IMG/VR virus record: IMGVR_UViG_3300020404_002568
Span: 1 to 31,488 of that record
Source: a virus
Length of the DNA stretch: 31,488 nucleotides
Strand: one strand, 5' to 3'
The position numbers and the translations under genes were made by a program. This document shows, one piece after another, positions 17,601 through 24,142 of this stretch (position 1 is the first letter of the stretch; each line of letters begins with the position of its first letter). The notes under the pieces were generated by a model that worked only from the letters and a program-made list of their open reading frames with translations, had not been told where the DNA came from and did no database searches.

Positions 17601-18203
17601 ACTTGTAGTTCCAATTCCAACAGTGCCTATTCCAGTGACTACAAAACTATCATTACCTGTGTTAATTTGAATCTTATCTACAGGTTGTGTAGTTCCAATA
17701 CCTACATCACAATCATCAGTAACAACAATACAATCATGGGCGATCTGAAATTTTCCTATAGGTCGAGTAGTACCAATACCAACTGAACCTAAATCAGTTA
17801 CATTAAATGATGTATCACCCACACCGATTTGGAAACTGTTGACAGGTTGAGTTGTTCCAATACCAACACGACCACCAACAAGTCCATCTGCTTCACTTGT
17901 AGAAGAAATTGCAACAAAGACAGTTCCTATCGCACCGACATTTAGTTGTTGATATACAGTGAGATAGTCCATATCAACTGGACCAATAAATGTTGATAGA
18001 CCTAGTACCCTAAAATTACGTTCTACTGTTAAATCAGTAAATTTTACCTCGTCACCAAAATCTATATCCTTTGCAAAAATGTCAGCGTATAGTGTACCAT
18101 AAACATACACATCATTTGTAAACTCAGATATCTGACTAAACTGGTTTACATCTTCTCTATCGTAATTTGGATTAGGTACTTCGCCCCTTAAAAAACCTGG
18201 CAT
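14661..18203 (-). CDS. Large virion structural protein with beta-helix domain
   Basis: This is a 1180-aa protein. The start 'MPGFLRGEVPNPNYDREDVNQFSQISEFTNDVYVYGTLYAD' (cited in part) leads into several 'VGIGTTQPV' motifs (100-200). Six 12-residue 'TLDVDG.TTLN' repeats follow (about 370-445), then about four ~39-residue 'TGA.VIDGGVGI..NLNVG' repeats (450-580). A pectate-lyase-like beta-helix starts at 'TIWVTKNGCDTNSG' (about 640) and runs to 'NSNSSFGNVGLKADGF' (about 885). A 'GRNFLPDQ' Gly module (1004-1041) and an 'HSFEYIGAG...DQKGNFRIGDG' domain (1092-1146) finish the chain. The beta-helix and final domain match those in the 1931-aa protein. It is typical of marine T4-like structural proteins near the baseplate. 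It lies two bases after the spike gene, so a baseplate-attached fibre or rim protein is likely. Confidence 0.8.
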   Translation of the reverse strand: MPGFLRGEVPNPNYDREDVNQFSQISEFTNDVYVYGTLYADIFAKDIDFGDEVKFTDLTVERNFRVLGLSTFIGPVDMDYLTVYQQLNVGAIGTVFVAISSTSEADGLVGGRVGIGTTQPVNSFQIGVGDTSFNVTDLGSVGIGTTRPIGKFQIAHDCIVVTDDCDVGIGTTQPVDKIQINTGNDSFVVTGIGTVGIGTTSVGGDWTHTSVPGVPGEYDGATQGELKLDVLGSIHVDRNIYDSQGSPGVNGYYMQRDQNGIRWNQVSPADLDGIRVQDEGTDLPIGGTSQLYSHLNFVQINSQGTGVDNLIPIPNPQNPTTIANIQTKDFWGFTGNDIYRMTRVGINNNSPSAQLDITGTVHATDAVDFDSTLNVDGNVTFNATLDVDGDTTLNATLDVDGATTLNNTLDVDGDTTLNATLDVDGATTLNNTLDVDGLTTFNDVTDATSTLNASVQIDGGVGIVKKLFVGGQTKIEDATDSSDKDTGALVVEGGVGIEKNLNVGVDAVVKGRLDVDDTTQSSNVTTGAAVIDGGVGIALNLNVGQDTVIGGRLDVDSDVQSTDLTTGAAVIDGGVAIAKNLNVGEDAKIIGDLELDKRLIDFFNNNGVGICKTDYRLSSFDVSGVGVGVSWRPSGVQTKRTIWVTKNGCDTNSGLLEGDAKYTIGAAAAIAQVGDTIRVRSGTYIENNPIGLREDVAINGEDLRLVLLIPENKNKDFFHVRRGCLIENLSFTGAALSDDHSNCGAVAFPPTQVDIDAGLEFQAVTGFTAVGPADEGSSGRWRSPYIRNCTNFMTKSIGMKINGDHANADALGENNLGQDLKSMVCDSFTQYNEAGIGVSLSNNAYAQLVSIFTICCDVGIAATSGGQCDLTNSNSSFGNVGLKADGFGDIEFDGKTLTESLGGADTIITTETRDFNTPTRRERTPFDGQGAYFHLNMSNYPDSPSNASITKPLELVRGIRVITGGDLGQYSAAAPPIISLNQPPQGPEAIIPEFSANVSAAGTITSVDVINSGRNFLPDQTFNGSPLEVIITGGGGGTDATLEVDMDPILFTVSEASVTSEPVGISTIVFNEFIPYAIGLDVKVEFVRLSRIITSSHSFEYIGAGVDINKANPFQAGKPIPENEVVAINGGQVPFTSTDQKGNFRIGDGLTIDQTTSTIRGRDFNRAIQAQLTPLILALN
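16875..17087 (-). repeat. Tandem 36/72-base coding repeat (LDVDG units)
   Basis: Six 12-residue units of the type TLDVDG(D/A)TTLN are encoded in tandem. Two alternating 36-base versions make a 72-base higher-order repeat. The block at 16930 recurs at 17002 almost base for base, which suggests recent duplication. Confidence 0.85.
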
Positions 18204-18205
18204 TA

Positions 18206-18931
18206 CTAAAATCCCCCAAAGTTATTAAGTGCATTCGATAATCCACTTGTGTCAATAGAACTTAATTGATTTTGCAATTGTCCACCCAATTCGGATGCCT
18301 GAGAAGCCAAAGCACCAGTATCAATATTACCTGATAATGCTTTCAATTGTTTTGATGCTTCCTGTGCCTTTTCTTTTGCTAAATCTTGAAGATTATCAAG
18401 AGCACCTCCAGTAAATGCATCAGATATAGCATTATTACCAACTTTCGTTCCACGAAAAACCAGTCCACCGAAAGTAACATCTCTTGGTGCTAAATTACCA
18501 GTTAAAGCATTTGTATTTAAGTTGGGTGTATCAAAAAATATACTATTAGAACCTTTTATCGTAACATTTTTTCTTGATGAAATATTAATATTTTCATCCG
18601 CATCAATTAATATGTTTGACCCTTTTATTTTAATATCACCATTTCTCTCTGCAGTTATTGTCACATCGCCATTTTTTCCAACAATATTAAGACAAGTACC
18701 ACCATCCTTAGTTACTCCACCCACTATAGTAATACAATCATCATTGAAGAGATTCATCTGACCATCTTCAGTAATTGACCAAACACTTGTTTGACTATTT
18801 TGTTCTGTTATCTGTTGAAATACAGATGCACCACCAAACCCTACAGTCGGATTACCCGTCTGAATTTTAAAATTGGGTCTTTGATCAAAATCCCATAGTG
18901 CCCAGTTTTGTAGATTTGTGTTAACTGCCAT
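18206..18931 (-). CDS. Beta-helical baseplate spike / needle protein
   Basis: This is a 241-aa protein. Residues about 50-145 show short strands with regular spacing: 'GDVTITAERNGDIKIKG', 'NILIDADENINISS', 'NVTIKGSNSIFF'. This resembles the triple-stranded beta-helix of T4 gp5 C-terminal spikes and gpV-type needles (family knowledge). Before that is a 'WSITEDGQMNLFNDD' segment. The C-terminal ~70 residues are Ala/Gln/Leu/Ser-rich and probably helical. It is preceded by a GATAAATA promoter candidate and directly follows the gp5-like hub gene, whose product lacks such a helix. It may therefore supply the membrane-piercing needle as a separate polypeptide. Confidence in the beta-helix is fair; the needle role is inference. 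Confidence 0.65.
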   Translation of the reverse strand: MAVNTNLQNWALWDFDQRPNFKIQTGNPTVGFGGASVFQQITEQNSQTSVWSITEDGQMNLFNDDCITIVGGVTKDGGTCLNIVGKNGDVTITAERNGDIKIKGSNILIDADENINISSRKNVTIKGSNSIFFDTPNLNTNALTGNLAPRDVTFGGLVFRGTKVGNNAISDAFTGGALDNLQDLAKEKAQEASKQLKALSGNIDTGALASQASELGGQLQNQLSSIDTSGLSNALNNFGGF

Positions 18932-18951
18932 ATGTTAGATTCTCGTATTAA

Positions 18952-18959
18952 TATTTATC
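18952..18959 (-). promoter_or_regulatory. Candidate late promoter (GATAAATA) before the spike gene
   Basis: GATAAATA on the minus strand overlaps the stop codon of the hub gene and lies 20 bases before the ATG at 18931. Seven of eight bases match the T4 late element TATAAATA. Confidence 0.55.
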
Positions 18960-21456
18960 AGTAACCATAACCACCACCTGATGGAGGTGAACTAGGTGGA
19001 CTACTTGGAGGAGAACTTGGAGGTGAACTAGGTGGTGAACTAGGTGGACTACTCGGTGGTGAACTTGGAGGTGAACTAGGTGGACCACTTGGAGGTGAAC
19101 TTGGAGGTGAACTAGGTGGACTACTTGGTGGTGAACTTGGAGGTGAACTTGCTGGAGGTCCTAATGGTGTTGAACTTGGTGGTATATAAGATGAATCTGA
19201 TGTATTAGGATCTGTAGCAAGTGGTGCCACATTTCTTAAAATTGTTGTTGTAGATGGGGTTGCACTAACAATTGATGCCCTACTTTCAGCAGGTGAGTCA
19301 TAAATTATGGCATGGGCAGTTGCAACGTGTTTAGCACCAACCATCTTAACACCCTTTGTTGGATGTACATGAAATGCACCATAATATGGTTCACCATTGA
19401 CATATCCAATAATATTATTTCTTGGGGTAATACAATCAATAACTTGTTTTGTTTCTCCTTGATAGGATGGTCTTGGAGCTATTTGTGGTTTTATTATTGC
19501 ACCAAATCCAGTTGATGATTGTATAGTCAACTGTGGAACATCTTTAACAGGTGATACATTTGTTACAACTGGATTTGGAGGTATAACATTTAGTATACGT
19601 CCATCATCATCTAAAAATTTTATATACTCATTACCGACATTATCAGTAATAATGTCATCATTTTTATAACCTTGACCAGGACTTACTACAGCAACATGAT
19701 CAATAATATATTCATTATCAATTGAGTTTTCATCTATTACGGGATAATTTTCACCAGGTGTAATAACATAGATATCTGTTACCTGTTGATAAGTTGGTGA
19801 TGCAGGGTCATAGTCAATAATCGCTCTTGCACTTGCACCATATCCCCGATCACAATTATCTGTAATCTCAACTAGTGGTGGTACGGTGTATCCTTGACCA
19901 GGATTAGTTAATTTAACTCCAATTAAACTTCCAGTTTGTTGTGCCAATCCATCCCCAACTAAAGCACCGACTATTGGTTCTGCAAGTGATCCTTCACCAT
20001 CTGAACCAAACAATTTAATTTGCATACCTTTGCAATTTGTTGGTGGTGATGCGTTACACTCACCTGAATAATTAGAATTACTCACATCAGAGTTCATAAA
20101 ATCAAACTGACCAAAACCACCTAATTGACCTAAGATGCCACCTGCTGCACCAGCAGCTTCTTGTAATGATTGAGCAGCATTAGCAGCACTCATAATCGCT
20201 GCTCCTGTTACACCTGGCATATTCATAGGACCCTTACCAAGACACCAAATACTACTTTTAACATTAGCAGTTCCTGGTGCAACACATTTGATTGCTTCCT
20301 GTATACCTAGTAATCCCTCTGCTTTTCCTCTTAAATCACTTATCATATCAAATCCACCCAATATCTTTCCAACACCTCCAAGTTCTGGGGCAAGTTCTTT
20401 ACCAATACCACTTATAATTTTATTAAAAATACTACCCATAAACTGTTCATTCATACAAGAAGTTGGATTTTCTACATTATCAAGGAACGATGTAAGCATA
20501 GATCTGATATCAGGTAACATAGTATTACCAATCGCTTCCATCACACAGGGTGCTTTCTTTTGTAATGCACCAACTGGTCCTAACATAGCTGCTTGTGCAG
20601 CAGTTCCTGCTTTTTTTGCAATCGCAGTATTTTTTGTTGCAGCAACGACCTTTGAAAATACATCACCATATAAGACATCTAAACCAGAATTTAATTTAGG
20701 TGCGAGTGAGGTCATCGCATTCTTAGTTAAATCTCCTGTAAACTTATTTGAGATACCTCCAATCTTTTTAGACAAATTTGATATTAATTTATTTTTATTC
20801 GGTCCTGTAAGATTCTTGTATTCTTTCGTCGCATTCTTTAAGTTAGTTTGTATTTCCTCTGGTTCTGAAGTTCCAGCTAACGCTACACACGAACCAACTG
20901 CATCAGATACAGAACGATACTCAACTCCAGTTTGATTCGTTAATTCTTTTGCCCTATCTTCCTCAACAACAACAGTTCTCTCTTTAGGAGTTGAACCACC
21001 ATTAGATTCTTCTTCTATGATTACTTTTCCACCAGGTTTTGTTTCAGGAGTATAACCAGAGAACGGAACAAACGGTGAAGGTGGTTCCTTATTTACAACA
21101 TATTCTGAATTACCAAAAACACCCATTATGACTGGTTGTTGTGCATCATCACCATCTAAAAAGAATCCAATAACTACGTCACCTGGTTTGACTTTTACTT
21201 TATTTTTATCGCCTCCCTTACCTGAACCAGCAGTTGCTGGCATAAGAACAGTAGCCCAAGGTAAATCTTCATCTGCAAGTTCTGTCGTATTTTGTGGATG
21301 ATACCCCATGATACGAACACGAACTCGATTTCCCCATGCTTTTGGTTTTTTACTCCACTGAAGTGCCCATGTTTTCGCAGGTGGTATCTGTCCAATCCAC
21401 CAAGTGAATCCATCTCTGCCTAGAAAATTGCTTTTTAATAGAAGGTTTTCAATCAT
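18958..21456 (-). CDS. 5: gp5-like baseplate hub protein (OB domain, no lysozyme seen)
   Basis: This is an 832-aa protein. Residues about 1-130 match the N-terminal OB-fold of T4 gp5-type hub proteins: 'FTWWIGQIPPAKTWALQW', 'NRVRVRIMGYHP', 'LPWATVLMPATAGSG', 'VKPGDVVIGFFLDGDDAQQP', 'VIMGVFGN'. In T4 this domain sits on gp27. Residues 190-480 are helical and Ala/Gly-rich with several Cys. Residues 510-610 carry 'NPGQGYTVPPLVEITD' and 'SPGQGYKNDD' beta modules, and 'YGAFHVHPTKGVKMVGAKH' lies near 690. The last ~75 residues are a Ser-Ser-Pro-Pro repeat ending GGGYGY. No lysozyme catalytic motif and no C-terminal beta-helix are visible, unlike T4 gp5. The ATG overlaps the gp27 stop (ATGA), indicating coupled translation with its partner. 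Confidence 0.8.
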   Translation of the reverse strand: MIENLLLKSNFLGRDGFTWWIGQIPPAKTWALQWSKKPKAWGNRVRVRIMGYHPQNTTELADEDLPWATVLMPATAGSGKGGDKNKVKVKPGDVVIGFFLDGDDAQQPVIMGVFGNSEYVVNKEPPSPFVPFSGYTPETKPGGKVIIEEESNGGSTPKERTVVVEEDRAKELTNQTGVEYRSVSDAVGSCVALAGTSEPEEIQTNLKNATKEYKNLTGPNKNKLISNLSKKIGGISNKFTGDLTKNAMTSLAPKLNSGLDVLYGDVFSKVVAATKNTAIAKKAGTAAQAAMLGPVGALQKKAPCVMEAIGNTMLPDIRSMLTSFLDNVENPTSCMNEQFMGSIFNKIISGIGKELAPELGGVGKILGGFDMISDLRGKAEGLLGIQEAIKCVAPGTANVKSSIWCLGKGPMNMPGVTGAAIMSAANAAQSLQEAAGAAGGILGQLGGFGQFDFMNSDVSNSNYSGECNASPPTNCKGMQIKLFGSDGEGSLAEPIVGALVGDGLAQQTGSLIGVKLTNPGQGYTVPPLVEITDNCDRGYGASARAIIDYDPASPTYQQVTDIYVITPGENYPVIDENSIDNEYIIDHVAVVSPGQGYKNDDIITDNVGNEYIKFLDDDGRILNVIPPNPVVTNVSPVKDVPQLTIQSSTGFGAIIKPQIAPRPSYQGETKQVIDCITPRNNIIGYVNGEPYYGAFHVHPTKGVKMVGAKHVATAHAIIYDSPAESRASIVSATPSTTTILRNVAPLATDPNTSDSSYIPPSSTPLGPPASSPPSSPPSSPPSSPPSSPPSGPPSSPPSSPPSSPPSSPPSSPPSSPPSSPPSSPPSGGGYGY
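18979..19150 (-). repeat. Ser-Ser-Pro-Pro coding repeat at the hub C-terminus
   Basis: This is a tandem 12-base repeat encoding SSPP about fourteen times, with one SGPP variant, just before the terminal GGGYGY. Codon choice varies between Ser and Pro synonyms, so the repeat is kept at protein level while the DNA drifts. Confidence 0.9.
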
Positions 21457-22781
21457 TTATCTTTCTTCCCCGTGGTATCCCTAATTAATTTTAATTTACT
21501 AAATGAACCTTTGATATCGTAAAAATGAACTAACTCCTTTATCATATATAGACCACTTTGCTCAACATCTTTTACCTTTGTTTTTTCAATTGTAACTTTA
21601 GCAAAATTTAATTTTATAATTGAACCCGCTGCAAGTGATGTATTTAATGGAATTGTTATATTTAATACCTGTGTGAAAATTGTATTATATCTCATCATTG
21701 CTTGTGAATGATATTCCATCGGATCAGCATTTTTCTTTCTAGAATTCGCATCCTTTTTCTCAGTGATACCAAAATCTAATGTACCAGTCATGAATCGACT
21801 TGGTACATTTCCCAAAGATTGACCTCCTTTATCAACTGGTGGTAAATGAATCTTAAAGTCTCTCCCTAAATTTTCCATTTTTTCTGCATAATCTGACACT
21901 CTGAAAGTACCTTGTTGTGGTGATGTAAACGTTGAGTCTACAGGATTAAAATACATTCGATATGTGCAATAAGAACCTTTTTGCAAATTTTCAATCATCT
22001 TCTGATTTCTAATTGTTGTATAATCTAGAATCTTATAATCTTTTTGGGGATCTTGATTATCAATAATACCTGGCGTATATGTGTACTCTATATCAAAAGG
22101 TTCTCCAGATACTAAACTATCAACCGATCTAAAATGATATCCTTCTTTTGTCTCAAAGAAAAAATATCCTGCAGTGGCACTTTTCCCACCCACTTCTGCT
22201 GGCACTGATTTTGATGCTAACCAAGTAAGTAAGTAAAAAGGTTTTTTCAAATTACCATAAAATCCATATGGATTTTGAGTGTCATCAACATCAACATTCT
22301 TATCACTTAGTAAAAATTTTTTGACTATATCTTTGACACTATCAGAAATTTTTTGTGATGATGAAAACTTATTTCCAACTCTCTGTGTTTCATTTGTTAT
22401 GGCTTCTCTAGAAACTAAATTAAGAACAAATGTTTCCCTCTCAGCGTCTATAAGAACATTTGTAATTGATGAAACATAAAATTCATTTCCATTCTTTTTT
22501 GTAAACTCCATATCTGGACCTAAACCAGTTGAAGGAATTTTTATATTAACTACTTCACCACCATTCAATGGCAATCCATTATATATGGATGCCATTTCAC
22601 CATCTTCATCTTCTATAGTAAATCCAGTATTGGATATAACTGCCTGTGCAGTTATCATTGGTGATAAAACATTTTCATAATAACTAAAAGATATAACTCC
22701 TCTTACCAAATCAACAGTTTTTTGACCGTTATTTGATACTATTTCAAATATTTCATAGATACTTTTATCTTGTGCTGCCAT
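21453..22781 (-). CDS. 27: gp27-like baseplate hub protein
   Basis: This is a 442-aa protein, slightly longer than T4 gp27 (391 aa). It starts 'MAAQDKSIYEIFEIVSNNG', followed by 'GVISFSYYENVLSPMITAQ' and 'VISNTGFTIEDEDGE', the typical opening of gp27-like hub proteins whose tube-like domains form the trimeric hub ring at the end of the tail tube. Further features are 'FYVSSITNVLIDAERETFVLNLVSREAITNE' (cited in part) and the late 'LNITIPLNTSLAAGSIIKL', which resemble hub beta-barrels. It lies one base after tape-measure-like protein 2 and overlaps the gp5-like gene by four bases, and in T4 gp27 and gp5 form a stable complex. The assignment is by motif style, length and context. Confidence 0.8.
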   Translation of the reverse strand: MAAQDKSIYEIFEIVSNNGQKTVDLVRGVISFSYYENVLSPMITAQAVISNTGFTIEDEDGEMASIYNGLPLNGGEVVNIKIPSTGLGPDMEFTKKNGNEFYVSSITNVLIDAERETFVLNLVSREAITNETQRVGNKFSSSQKISDSVKDIVKKFLLSDKNVDVDDTQNPYGFYGNLKKPFYLLTWLASKSVPAEVGGKSATAGYFFFETKEGYHFRSVDSLVSGEPFDIEYTYTPGIIDNQDPQKDYKILDYTTIRNQKMIENLQKGSYCTYRMYFNPVDSTFTSPQQGTFRVSDYAEKMENLGRDFKIHLPPVDKGGQSLGNVPSRFMTGTLDFGITEKKDANSRKKNADPMEYHSQAMMRYNTIFTQVLNITIPLNTSLAAGSIIKLNFAKVTIEKTKVKDVEQSGLYMIKELVHFYDIKGSFSKLKLIRDTTGKKDK

Positions 22782-22782
22782 G

Positions 22783-24141
22783 TTAACCTGATGATAATGC
22801 TATTGATTGAGTTAGAAGTATAAGTTCAGATAGAGAACTTCCTTTATTTACAATTTTAGTTACACTGCTTTTTGTTGGCATAGATGGTAATTGAGGAGGC
22901 ATTTGATTATTACCACCCATCATAATCATTTTTTTAATTTTTTTAGGTGCCTTTAAATTAATTTCCTTTCTTAATGACATGGGAATTATGGACATAACAT
23001 CACTAGGTGTTTTTATACCTCTTACCATTGAGGGAACACTTTTCTTTTCATCTTCTAATGTTATACCACCCGAACTAGATGTTGGAGTAGCTGATGAACT
23101 AGAACTTGTGCCTTCACCCGTTTCAAGTTCTGAAAGTAAATCATCGAGCTCTCCTTCACCCTCATTACTTGAAACTACATCCTCTAATTCATTGTTTGAT
23201 ACAATTCTTCCATCTACATCTGGTACAAATAATTCAGAACTTCGACTATCAATTCCAGCTGCATCACCAACTATGACAGGTTGCCCTGCCTCTACAGGTC
23301 CACCAATATTTCTTCTCTCTGTAATTATCGGTATTGGTCCTGTTGTTGTATCTTCTATTGAATTATCCTCAGAGATATTTTCTTCATCCTTTTCAACTGC
23401 AGAGGTATCCTCAAAATCGTCTTCTACTAAATCTTGAAAGTCTTTTTCTTGAGGTGCTTTAAATTCCTCTTCTATTCCTAAATCATCTGCGACCTTTTTT
23501 GCTTTTCGTATGTCTTCATCTAAGACTAAAAGATTAACTGATTCAAGAAAATCTTTATTTAATTTTGTTAGATTGTTTTCAGTGTTTTCAAATGTTTCTT
23601 TAATATTTTTATCATCTTCACGAAAATCAAATCTATTGAATATAGTGAGAAAGTTATCTATTCCTGCTCCAATAGAATCAAAGAAGTTTCTCATCCCGTC
23701 TATGAATGCGGTGAATACACCGACAATTCTTTTAATAAATCCAAATAATTTCTTAAAAGCCTCTATTATTTTTGGTAGATTAATTAAAGCCCAACCTATA
23801 ATTAATGTACCAACAAAATCTAATATCCTACCTAAAAATCCTTTAGTGCTCTTTTGTGCTAAGTTTCCTTGTCTTTTTGTAACTCCTGTAACTGTAGATG
23901 CTTCAAGTTCATCCTCTCTTTGCTTTCTTAAAGCATTTTCTCTCCTTTTCTTAAAAAATTCTGCATCTTGACGAATTAAAGTACTTTTAAATAGATTAGA
24001 TTTTCTTGTTTCTTTCAACAATTCACTTGATTGTTTACCTATAGAAACTAGTCCTTCAGATAAATTTGTAATTGATTTACGAATAGAATCAATACCTATT
24101 GATGATTTTCTTAATGAAGTCCTACGTAATCTTATACTCAT
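22783..24141 (-). CDS. Tape-measure-like / hub-associated protein 2
   Basis: This is a 452-aa protein. Residues 1-100 are strongly basic and helical ('RRTSLRKSSIGIDSI', 'FFKKRRENALRKQRED'). Residues 101-170 are hydrophobic: 'GFLGRILDFVGTLIIGWALI', then 'FIKRIVGVFTAFIDGMRNFF'. The middle (190-350) is acidic and rich in Glu/Asp/Ser, and the end is Lys- and Met-rich. The layout of basic coil, 'DFVGTLIIGW' hydrophobic block and flexible tail parallels the preceding 592-aa protein ('NFLFTLAGGW'), suggesting distant paralogy. Tape-measure proteins combine coils with hydrophobic segments that reach the host membrane. It starts one base after the 592-aa gene and ends one base before gp27. It could equally be a hub plug protein such as T4 gp28. 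Confidence 0.6.
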   Translation of the reverse strand: MSIRLRRTSLRKSSIGIDSIRKSITNLSEGLVSIGKQSSELLKETRKSNLFKSTLIRQDAEFFKKRRENALRKQREDELEASTVTGVTKRQGNLAQKSTKGFLGRILDFVGTLIIGWALINLPKIIEAFKKLFGFIKRIVGVFTAFIDGMRNFFDSIGAGIDNFLTIFNRFDFREDDKNIKETFENTENNLTKLNKDFLESVNLLVLDEDIRKAKKVADDLGIEEEFKAPQEKDFQDLVEDDFEDTSAVEKDEENISEDNSIEDTTTGPIPIITERRNIGGPVEAGQPVIVGDAAGIDSRSSELFVPDVDGRIVSNNELEDVVSSNEGEGELDDLLSELETGEGTSSSSSATPTSSSGGITLEDEKKSVPSMVRGIKTPSDVMSIIPMSLRKEINLKAPKKIKKMIMMGGNNQMPPQLPSMPTKSSVTKIVNKGSSLSELILLTQSIALSSG

Positions 24142-24142
24142 C

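Noticed and set aside
20000-21070. Lysozyme domain in the gp5-like hub protein
   Set aside because: No lysozyme catalytic motif could be recognised between the OB domain and the Gly-module region.
22979-23971. Long Ser-rich plus-strand open frames opposite tape-measure-like protein 2
   Set aside because: They arise from Glu/Asp/Lys-rich coding on the minus strand. They have no start context, and the minus-strand gene is tightly packed between neighbours.
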